From NCBI RefSeq assembly GCF_000482365.1, contig NZ_AXVC01000025.1:4248-68247 (forward strand): a DNA stretch of 64,000 bases. Reading direction: 5' to 3'. Of the stretch, positions 52,062-58,619 are shown in pieces. The stretch comes from Porphyromonas uenonis DSM 23387 = JCM 13868. Lineage in GTDB: Bacteria > Bacteroidota > Bacteroidia > Bacteroidales > Porphyromonadaceae. Every line of letters begins with the position of its first letter. Positions within the stretch are counted from its first letter, which is position 1. The position numbers were made by a program, and so were the translations under genes. The notes under the pieces were generated by a model. The model saw only the letters and a program-made list of their open reading frames with translations. It was not told the origin of the DNA and made no database searches.

Positions 52062-54437
52062 ATGAATAGACTCGATATGGCTCTGCTGACGACGGCTTTG
52101 CGCCGTCTTACGATGCGCTCCCGTGTGGGCTTCCTGTCCTATGGCAGGTGCGCGTGCCTCTCGCTCGTTGTGCTCCTGCTGGCTCTGCCTGCTGTGGCTC
52201 AGCTTGCGACGCCGATCCCCGCGACTATAGCGACGGATCTGAGCGAGCGTCACGCTACGCTACGTAATGGCCAGGGGGCTTACCCGCTACATGCGGTCTC
52301 CCGTACGGAACAGGCGAGTTCGTCGCGACAGCAAGAGGAGACGGCTTCATCGGGGCTACGACTCCTAGAGCTACCCGCCGTGGAGTACCGCCAGCTACCC
52401 GAGAGCCAGCTGTGGGGTGACTGGATCACGACTGCTTCGGGCGAGCGAGCTTGGCGAGGAGCCTTGCAGCTTGAGGAGGCGGGCTGGAATACGCTGTACT
52501 TTGGCGACTACCAGCTGAGCCGTGGCGATATGCTTATCATTGCAAATGAGGCGGGCGAGGTGCGAGGCGCTTTTACCGAGGCAAACAATGTCGCCTCCCA
52601 TAGCCTTACGACCGCGCCACTCTACGGCGAGCGCTTGACCATATATTACTATCCTGCTTCTAGTCAAGGGGAGTCGCTCCCGTGGCGACTAGAGGGGATC
52701 ACGACGGCGCTACTCTCTACCATCGGGGAGGAGCTACCGCTCCCAAACGGTAATCATAGCGGGGCTGGTGGCTCTCCGTGGTTTGTCGTTAAGGGGCTGG
52801 AGTGTGCAGAGGCTACGGTGCGACACCCAGAGGTGAGTCGCATCGCTCGTAGCGAACTCTTGCTGGTGGTGCGGGGTCACTCCTTTTCGTCAGGCACACT
52901 CATCAACAATAGTCGCCAAGATGGCGATGCGCTCGTCCTAACCGCAGCACACTGTCTCAACAACAGCTATAAGAATAGATCTCTCGACTATGTGCGTCAG
53001 AGTGCAGAGCAGACGGTCTTTTACTTCAACTACTTTAGCCCTACGGGTGACCCGCTCCTCAATGGTATCGAGGAGCAGACGCTAGCGGGTGCCGAGCTGG
53101 TCGCCTTCAATGAGGAGCACGATATGTGCCTGCTCCGCATCACAGGCGTTAAGCCCGATGTGCCACAGGGACAATGTGCTATACCGCCCAGCTACAGACC
53201 CTACTTCGCTGGGTGGAATGTGGAGCGTGACTTCCCTGTGCCTGTCATCGGCATACACCATCCGAAAGCCTCTGTACGTCGTTACAACAGAGCTGACGAG
53301 AAGCCTCCGCTAGAGAGCTACGACATGTCTACTGTGCCAGTCCGATGGGTCAATTCGCATCTACACATTAAGAAGTGGGATCTCGGGACGACAGCGGGTG
53401 GCTCCTCGGGGTCGGGACTCTTTGACAAGAATCATCACCTCATCGGGGCACTCACGGGAGGAAGCTCTTTTTGCAACTCTCCGTACAACGACTATTACTA
53501 CGCTCTGAGCGAAGTCTTCACGGGCTACCCCGATGATAAGTGTCTGAAGCCTCACCTAGCTCCAACGAGTGACCAAACAATACTAGAGGGACTCAATCCT
53601 TTTGCTACAAATCCTCCTGTGCGCCTCTCGCATCAGCTCTACAGTCTGATGCGTGACAGCGTGCTGATACGCAGGGACGACGCCACGATCGGTGGAGTCG
53701 CAGTGCGCTACGACATTGACACCTCCGTGCAGTATCTAGGCTCTGTGCTGGTCCTAGGCGCTATGCAGGAGTGGACACCCGTGACGCTCGCTATATATGG
53801 CGACGAGGGTGGCAAGCCTGGCAAGAAGCTCTACGAGCAGACGTTGCCCAGGCCTTCGTATCTATTAGTAAATGATGCGGGACAAAGTCCGCAGCAACGA
53901 ACACTCTCGGATGCTTTCCAAGCCTTCTTCCCAGCGAAAGAAGGGGAGCCCCTGAAGCTCTCCTCAGGCTCTTACTACATAGCTCTTGAAGGGCTTGCTG
54001 GAGAGCCCCTGTCGTTGCCTTTACTACTAAGCAAAGCCCAGCCACACGACACTCCCTATGCGTGGCATCTCGTCGGCTCTAACTGGGAGCCAGCACAGCT
54101 AGGCGGAGCGCCTTACCTGGGGCACTACTGGATAGATCCTATCGTGGCGGGACATCTCAAGGAGGGTGGGACATCCGATCTGAAGTCTACAGATACGCCT
54201 CGCGTCATCCTCGCTGGGGAGCGCTTATACCTGCTATTACCAGAGGCGTGGCTCGCAGGAGATGCTTCTGCAGAGCTAGAGCTCTTCGCAAGCACTGGGG
54301 AGCGCCTATTGTCGTATCCACTGACGATGTCTCACACATCGCTATCCCTTGCCGACTACGCCTTGCAGTCTGGCATTTACTTCGTCCGTCTTACAGGTGC
54401 CGGCCAGCGGTACAGCTGTAAGCTCATTTGCCCATAA
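52062..54437 (+). CDS. Secreted trypsin-like (lysyl endopeptidase-like) serine protease with type IX sorting end
   Basis: 791 residues. A long basic N-region and hydrophobic core (LSLVVLLLALPAVAQ) form the signal peptide; an ATG 17 codons in is an alternative start. A propeptide-like beta domain (to about 240) precedes the protease: GTLINNSRQDGDALVLTAAH (His), FNEEHDMCLLRI (Asp) and TTAGGSSGSGLFDKN (Ser), with paired cysteines as in Achromobacter lysyl endopeptidase. After a beta-sandwich region the C-terminus (LQSGIYFVRLTGAGQRYSCK) looks like a type IX sorting domain. The preferred cleavage residue cannot be told. Probably a surface or secreted nutritional protease. Confidence 0.85.
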   Translation: MNRLDMALLTTALRRLTMRSRVGFLSYGRCACLSLVVLLLALPAVAQLATPIPATIATDLSERHATLRNGQGAYPLHAVSRTEQASSSRQQEETASSGLRLLELPAVEYRQLPESQLWGDWITTASGERAWRGALQLEEAGWNTLYFGDYQLSRGDMLIIANEAGEVRGAFTEANNVASHSLTTAPLYGERLTIYYYPASSQGESLPWRLEGITTALLSTIGEELPLPNGNHSGAGGSPWFVVKGLECAEATVRHPEVSRIARSELLLVVRGHSFSSGTLINNSRQDGDALVLTAAHCLNNSYKNRSLDYVRQSAEQTVFYFNYFSPTGDPLLNGIEEQTLAGAELVAFNEEHDMCLLRITGVKPDVPQGQCAIPPSYRPYFAGWNVERDFPVPVIGIHHPKASVRRYNRADEKPPLESYDMSTVPVRWVNSHLHIKKWDLGTTAGGSSGSGLFDKNHHLIGALTGGSSFCNSPYNDYYYALSEVFTGYPDDKCLKPHLAPTSDQTILEGLNPFATNPPVRLSHQLYSLMRDSVLIRRDDATIGGVAVRYDIDTSVQYLGSVLVLGAMQEWTPVTLAIYGDEGGKPGKKLYEQTLPRPSYLLVNDAGQSPQQRTLSDAFQAFFPAKEGEPLKLSSGSYYIALEGLAGEPLSLPLLLSKAQPHDTPYAWHLVGSNWEPAQLGGAPYLGHYWIDPIVAGHLKEGGTSDLKSTDTPRVILAGERLYLLLPEAWLAGDASAELELFASTGERLLSYPLTMSHTSLSLADYALQSGIYFVRLTGAGQRYSCKLICP

Positions 54438-54473
54438 CCACTTAACTAGACAGTTTACTTACACACTTAATAT

Positions 54474-55316
54474 ATGCGTACAATATCCTCTACAGCCATC
54501 ACAGACTTGGTGGAGAAGCTTTGCATAGAGGCTTGTGTCAACCTTTCGCCCGACATCGAGGCTGCCATGCAGCAGGGTGCCAAGCAGGATCGCTCGCCTT
54601 TAGCACGAAACGTACTGAACACGATCATCGAAAACGTCCACATAGCGCGCAGCGAACGTGCTCCCATGTGCCAAGATACGGGTATGACCGTCATCTTCGT
54701 CGATATGGGACAGGATCTGCACGTCGAGGGTGATCTGATCGAAGACGCCATCAACGAGGGCGTCCGCAGAGGCTACACCCACGGCTACCTGCGCAAGTCC
54801 GTCGTGAGCGATCCGATACATCGACACAACACTGGCGACAACACGCCAGCCGTCATCCACTACCGCATCGTGCCGGGAGATCAAATGCACATCACCGTAG
54901 CTCCCAAGGGCTTTGGCAGTGAAAACAAGAGCGCTCTCTCGATGCTCACGCCTAGCCAAGGTGTAGCAGGCATCAAGCAGTTTGTTCTCGACACCATCTC
55001 GCACGCTGGGGGCAATCCTTGTCCACCGATCATCGTCGGCATCGGCATCGGTGGTACGATGGAGCGGTCGGCTGAGCTAGCTAAGCGCGCTCTGCTACGT
55101 CCTATCGGTGAGCGTCATCCTGATCCTGCCGTGGCTGAGATCGAGGAGGAGCTACTCCAAGAGATCAATAAGATGGGCATCGGTCCAGCTGGCTTCGGTG
55201 GAGACACCACAGCCCTAGCCGTCGCTATCAATACGGGTGCGACACACATTGCTGGGCTGCCCGTAGCGGTCAATATCAGTTGCCACGCCACACGTCACGC
55301 TGAGGGTACACTATAA
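54474..55316 (+). CDS. Fumarate hydratase class I, alpha subunit
   Basis: 280 residues, the N-terminal half of class I fumarase as a separate subunit. The conserved iron-sulfur region includes ERAPMCQDTGMTVIFV, GGNPCPPIIVGIGIGGTMER and VNISCHATRHAEG, giving the three Cys ligands of the 4Fe-4S cluster. It hydrates fumarate to malate (or the reverse in succinate-forming fermentation) and is oxygen sensitive, as expected in an anaerobe. The beta subunit follows after 11 bases. L(+)-tartrate dehydratase has the same layout and is the main alternative. Confidence 0.88.
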   Translation: MRTISSTAITDLVEKLCIEACVNLSPDIEAAMQQGAKQDRSPLARNVLNTIIENVHIARSERAPMCQDTGMTVIFVDMGQDLHVEGDLIEDAINEGVRRGYTHGYLRKSVVSDPIHRHNTGDNTPAVIHYRIVPGDQMHITVAPKGFGSENKSALSMLTPSQGVAGIKQFVLDTISHAGGNPCPPIIVGIGIGGTMERSAELAKRALLRPIGERHPDPAVAEIEEELLQEINKMGIGPAGFGGDTTALAVAINTGATHIAGLPVAVNISCHATRHAEGTL

Positions 55317-55327
55317 TATATAGAGAC

Positions 55328-55885
55328 ATGGAAGAGAAGAAGATACTCAGAGCCCCCTTTACGACAGAGATGATTACTCCGCTCAGAGCGGGAGATATGT
55401 GCTACATCTCGGGGACTATATACACAGCACGTGACGCAGCGCATCTGCGTCTTGTCGAGATGCTCAAGCGAGGCGAGGAGATGCCCTTTGACTTTGAGGG
55501 GCAGGTCGTTTACTATGCGGGTCCTTGCCCAGCTAAGCCTGGACAGCCCATCGGCTCCGTCGGCCCCACCACGGGAGGACGTATGGATGCCTATTCGCCC
55601 ACGCTCATAGCGCACGGCTTGCGTGTGATGATCGGCAAGGGCTTGCGTAGCCCCGAGGTCGTTGACGCGATCAAGCAATACAAGGGCGTTTACTTTGCCG
55701 CTATCGGTGGGGCAGCCGCTCTGATGGGCAAGTGTGTCAAGGAGGCTGAGGTGATCGCCTTCGACGACCTAGGGCCCGAGGCGATCCGCAAGCTACGTGT
55801 CGAGGAGCTCCCGGTCATCGTCGCCGTAGACTGTCTCGGAGGAGACGTCTACTCGCTCGGTCGCTCGCAGTACACCCGTCGCTAG
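55328..55885 (+). CDS. Fumarate hydratase class I, beta subunit
   Basis: 185 residues matching the C-terminal swivelling domain of class I fumarase: LRAGDMCYISGTIYTARDAA, VVYYAGPCPAKPGQPIGSVG, PTTGGRMDAYSPTLIAHGLR and GKGLRSPEVVDAIKQYKGVY, with FAAIGGAAALMGKCV. It pairs with the alpha subunit upstream to form the active enzyme. A terminator hairpin follows at 55913. Confidence 0.9.
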   Translation: MEEKKILRAPFTTEMITPLRAGDMCYISGTIYTARDAAHLRLVEMLKRGEEMPFDFEGQVVYYAGPCPAKPGQPIGSVGPTTGGRMDAYSPTLIAHGLRVMIGKGLRSPEVVDAIKQYKGVYFAAIGGAAALMGKCVKEAEVIAFDDLGPEAIRKLRVEELPVIVAVDCLGGDVYSLGRSQYTRR

Positions 55886-55912
55886 CACCTAAGCTACGCC
55901 GCACGCTTAGTA

Positions 55913-55960
55913 TGAGCCTGTCGAATGAGTGGAGCCTCTGCCCCTCATTCGGTAGGCTCA
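55913..55960 (+). terminator. Terminator after the fumarase genes
   Basis: TGAGCCTGTCGAATGAG (55913-55929) pairs with CTCATTCGGTAGGCTCA (55944-55960) with two mismatches. The T tract is poor. Confidence 0.6.
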
Positions 55961-55984
55961 TCGCATTTCGACTTGGGAGACCGT

Positions 55985-56339
55985 CAGGGCTGACGCATGA
56001 TAAAAATGAGCTCGTTTCATTTCCTACCTAGGAAATCACCAAATTTCTACCTAGGAAATGGGCAAATTCTTCGGACTTATTTTTTGATTCCTCCGAAGTT
56101 TCATTTGATTCCTCCGAAGTTTCATTTGATTCCTCCGAAGTATTTTTGATTTCCTAGGTAGGAATTGGGGGAATTCCTAGGTAGCTATTTGGCAAATTCC
56201 TAGGTAGGAATTCCATTCTTCGAGAGGAAGGTGTAATCAGTGAGGTCCCGTAGCCACTCTGTAGTGATGTCCAAACCGTGTATTCCTGGTTATCGTCATG
56301 TGCAGCTCCTCGACGGCTGGTTATCATGCGTCAGCTCTG
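55985..56339 (+). mobile_element. Family A MITE-like element, complete copy A4 (355 bp)
   Basis: Terminal repeats CAGGGCTGACGCATGATAA (55985-56003) and TTATCATGCGTCAGCTCTG (56321-56339), inverse of each other with one mismatch. Flanks GGGAGACCGT (55975-55984) and GGGAGAGCGA (56340-56349) agree at 8 of 10 bases, a decayed 10-bp target duplication like that of A2. Inside are CCTAGGAAT palindromes and three copies of a 21-bp unit (around 56084-56140). No coding capacity. Confidence 0.75.
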
Positions 56340-56380
56340 GGGAGAGCGATCTGCAGCGCACACGGTTTCGAAATTTATTG

Positions 56381-56388
56381 TACCTTTG
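56381..56388 (+). promoter_or_regulatory. Promoter of tRNA-Gly(CCC)
   Basis: TACCTTTG inside ATTGTACCTTTG, 72 bases before the tRNA. The leader has a GTTGC/GCAAC hairpin near 56430-56446. Confidence 0.6.
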
Positions 56389-56460
56389 CTTCCACAATCC
56401 AAAGGGGTGCTTGTGACTACGCTATCTTAGTTGCACGGTAGCAACCCGAGGAGGTATCAT

Positions 56461-56533
56461 GCGGAAATAGCTCAGTTGGTAGAGCATCAGCTTCCCAAGC
56501 TGAGGGTCGCGAGTTCGAGCCTCGTTTTCCGCT
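56461..56533 (+). tRNA. tRNA-Gly (anticodon CCC)
   Basis: Full cloverleaf: acceptor GCGGAAA/TTTCCGC, anticodon stem TCAGC/GCTGA around TTCCCAA, T arm GCGAG-TTCGAGC-CTCGT, discriminator T. Complements the GCC isoacceptor at 23754. Confidence 0.95.
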
Positions 56534-56552
56534 CAAGGTAGATAAAACGATT

Positions 56553-56583
56553 AACAGAGCGGCACGTGTCGCTCTGTTTTTGT
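56553..56583 (+). terminator. Terminator after tRNA-Gly(CCC)
   Basis: AACAGAGCG (56553-56561) pairs with CGCTCTGTT (56570-56578), followed by TTTTG. Confidence 0.75.
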
Positions 56584-56648
56584 GTTTAGGGAGCCACCTT
56601 CGGCATTAAACATTTTACTAACTTAGCGGAGCAACAATCCCCAAAAAC

Positions 56649-57086
56649 ATGTGTAGAAGGAAAAGACAACAGAAGCACCTCTCCGCAAATACGATGTATA
56701 AAGGGTTCGTAAGACGTGGCGCTGTCGTGATCCCCGACACTATTGAAGAGGGGCCCGACTTGGCAGAGGTCAAGAGCGAGCTCCTAGAGCGTATGCGTGC
56801 TATACAGGCTGAGGACAAGAGAGCGGGCAAGAGTGAAGAGCTGTGGTATACGATACAAGGCGACAAAGATGGTATCTGGCATGGCTGTATGACTAAAAAG
56901 GGTGGTTACTATGAGAACAACAACGACCGCATACCGTGGTGGGCGTGGATACTTATGATACCTGGCTTTATATTGGCCCCCGTCTTTTGGTTTATCTATG
57001 ATCTCATAAACCCGAACAAGCTCAAGCGAGACCGAGAGGCCTACTGGAAGAAGCGAGGCGACGGATCCACGCCCCCGACAGCTTAA
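56649..57086 (+). CDS. Small membrane protein of unknown function, paralogue 1
   Basis: 145 residues. Basic start MCRRKRQQK, a soluble domain with YKGFVRRGAVVIPDTIEEGP, an amphipathic helix and LWYTIQGDKDGIWHGCMTKK, then one strongly hydrophobic segment (WWAWILMIPGFILAPVFWFI) and a charged tail. It has a close tandem paralogue at 57169-57564, and even their upstream regions are alike. I recognise no family. It sits after tRNA-Gly in an accessory patch with a toxin-antitoxin pair. Confidence 0.6.
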   Translation: MCRRKRQQKHLSANTMYKGFVRRGAVVIPDTIEEGPDLAEVKSELLERMRAIQAEDKRAGKSEELWYTIQGDKDGIWHGCMTKKGGYYENNNDRIPWWAWILMIPGFILAPVFWFIYDLINPNKLKRDREAYWKKRGDGSTPPTA

Positions 57087-57168
57087 ATGCTACGAGGAGC
57101 AGGCGGCTCCCCTGCCTCTCGCATGAAAGCATTTCACTAACATAGCGGAGCAGTAATCCCCAAAAAAG

Positions 57169-57564
57169 ATGTGTAGGAAGAAAAGACAACAGAAACTTCC
57201 CGAGCAAGAGAATACGATATATACCGGCTTTGTGCGCCGCGGAGCCACTGTCGTCAGTGCGACAGAGGTAAAGGGTGAGGATTTCGACGAGCTGAAGGCA
57301 CAACTATTTCAGAAGATTCAAGAGCTACACCAGCCGGGAGAAGACATTTACTACACAATAGTAGGGGATAAGCAAGGGCAGTGGCACGGCCATATCGATA
57401 AGAAAGGAGACTACGAGGAGCTAAGCAACAGCACCCCACCGTGGTATCTGTGGATTATATTTTTCCCGATTGCTGCTATATCGTGGGTATACCTTACTAT
57501 CTACTACTGGATATGCCCTAAGGCACTAGATCGAGATAGGAAGCAAATGGGTATAAACGATTAG
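57169..57564 (+). CDS. Small membrane protein of unknown function, paralogue 2
   Basis: 131 residues. Same plan as its neighbour: MCRKKRQQK, IYTGFVRRGATVVSATEVKG, IYYTIVGDKQGQWHGHIDKK, then a hydrophobic segment (WYLWIIFFPIAAISWVYLTI). The two share the motifs GFVRRGA, YTI-GDK and a W-HG---KKG-Y pattern. The 40 or so bases upstream of each ATG also match, so the whole unit was duplicated. Function unknown. Confidence 0.6.
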   Translation: MCRKKRQQKLPEQENTIYTGFVRRGATVVSATEVKGEDFDELKAQLFQKIQELHQPGEDIYYTIVGDKQGQWHGHIDKKGDYEELSNSTPPWYLWIIFFPIAAISWVYLTIYYWICPKALDRDRKQMGIND

Positions 57565-57604
57565 CCCTGCACTCTGCCTATCTGAGGAGCGACTATCGAG
57601 AGGA

Positions 57605-57652
57605 AGCGAGCGTGTTGTCCTGCAATTGGAAAAGATAAGTCTATCTGCTTAG
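57605..57652 (+). pseudogene. Remnant of a second higA antitoxin gene (3' end)
   Basis: In one frame this stretch reads SERVVLQLEKISLSA followed by a stop, nearly identical to the last 15 residues of the HigA-like protein at 58094-58411 (SERVVLQLEKISLSTL). Over these bases the DNA differs at few positions. It lies directly before the intact toxin promoter, so it is the tail of a lost or recombined copy of the module. Confidence 0.7.
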
Positions 57653-57726
57653 TACTAAGGGCTTGCCACATCTCGTCTTGTCTCCTGACACAGTGAGCTA
57701 CAATGGTACGAAGGTGATTATCGTTA

Positions 57727-57756
57727 TTGATAATTTCCGGAGTTGTTGTATCTTTG
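57727..57756 (+). promoter_or_regulatory. Promoter of the higBA operon
   Basis: TTG (57727-57729), 19 bases, then TATCTTTG (57749-57756), 25 bases before the toxin ATG. Confidence 0.7.
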
Positions 57757-57780
57757 CTGTGCACTAGCTGGCATACATCT

Positions 57781-58101
57781 ATGAATGTAACGACTGACGA
57801 TGAAGCTTTGATAGAGTTGTATTTGAGAGGTAAGACCGCAGACAAGCGGTATAAGAAAGTCCCAGTACAAGCGATCAAAGGGTTCAAGAAGGCGGTGGAT
57901 ATAATGAAAGCAGTAAATCGGATCGAAGATCTCTTTCGGTTCAATGGATTGCGCTACGAGCGGTTGGTAGGAGATCGTAAGGGGCAAGAGTCAGTTCGGT
58001 GTAATGACACTTGGCGTCTGATCTTTAAGAGCTACCCTCAGGAGGGCAGTGTAGTTATCACAGAGATATGTCTAATTGAAATATCACATCACTATGGCTA
58101 A
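57781..58101 (+). CDS. higB: HigB-like RelE/ParE-superfamily toxin
   Basis: 106 residues from the ATG at 57781, placed by the promoter at 57749. FKKAVDIMKAVNRIEDLFRF and NGLRYERLVGDRKGQESVRC, then NDTWRLIFKSY and the ending LIEISHHYG are the HigB-type RelE pattern, an mRNA interferase acting at the ribosome. As usual for higBA, the toxin comes first and the antitoxin overlaps its end (8 bases). Confidence 0.85.
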   Translation: MNVTTDDEALIELYLRGKTADKRYKKVPVQAIKGFKKAVDIMKAVNRIEDLFRFNGLRYERLVGDRKGQESVRCNDTWRLIFKSYPQEGSVVITEICLIEISHHYG

Positions 58102-58411
58102 GTTTAGTTTGAATCAAGCCGTCCCCTTTGAGTCTACTCAAGTGGGAGAGGTAATCCGCGATGAGCTGGAGGCCCGTGATATGAAGCAGAGTGAGCTGTC
58201 GGATATTACGGGAATACAGCGCTCTATCTTGAATAATGTAATCAAAGGAAAGCGAGCCTTGACGCCAGAGATGGCTGTCCTGATAGAGGCTGCGCTAGAC
58301 ATACCCGCCTATGTGCTGATGAACATCCAAAGTCAGGATGGACTGAATAAAGCGAGAGCGAGTGAGCGGGTTGTCCTGCAACTGGAAAAGATAAGTCTAT
58401 CTACCCTTTAG
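58094..58411 (+). CDS. higA: HigA-like antitoxin, XRE-family HTH
   Basis: 105 residues from the ATG at 58094 (an upstream in-frame ATG at 58076 is less likely). EVIRDELEARDMKQSELSDI and TGIQRSILNNVIKGKRALTP form the XRE helix-turn-helix, followed by EMAVLIEAALDIPAYVLMNI, as in HigA antitoxins that neutralise HigB and repress the operon. A duplicate of its 3' end lies at 57605. Confidence 0.88.
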   Translation: MAKFSLNQAVPFESTQVGEVIRDELEARDMKQSELSDITGIQRSILNNVIKGKRALTPEMAVLIEAALDIPAYVLMNIQSQDGLNKARASERVVLQLEKISLSTL

Positions 58412-58541
58412 TCTCAAGAGCTATAGCTCTAGTTGAGACTGCAACGAGTGTAGCGGTCTGAGAGAAGCCATTTATAGTCACGTTTGGGGGCTTTTGAGGG
58501 TCGGAAGGGAGGACTTTTTCGGACAATCGGAGGGGTATCTG

Positions 58542-58572
58542 TTTGTCAGTAGTATATTTTAGCGTAACTTTG
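58542..58572 (+). promoter_or_regulatory. Promoter of secDF
   Basis: TTTG (58542-58545), 19 bases, then TAACTTTG (58565-58572), a near-consensus Bacteroidetes promoter 48 bases before the start codon. Confidence 0.75.
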
Positions 58573-58619
58573 TGGCAATCTAGACTACGTGAAATAATAA
58601 CGATATATCAAATATACTC

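Noticed and set aside
56084-56140. Possible CRISPR array from the 21-bp repeats in family A
   Set aside because: The units are directly adjacent with no unique spacers, only two or three copies, and occur inside a transposon-like element; no cas genes are present.
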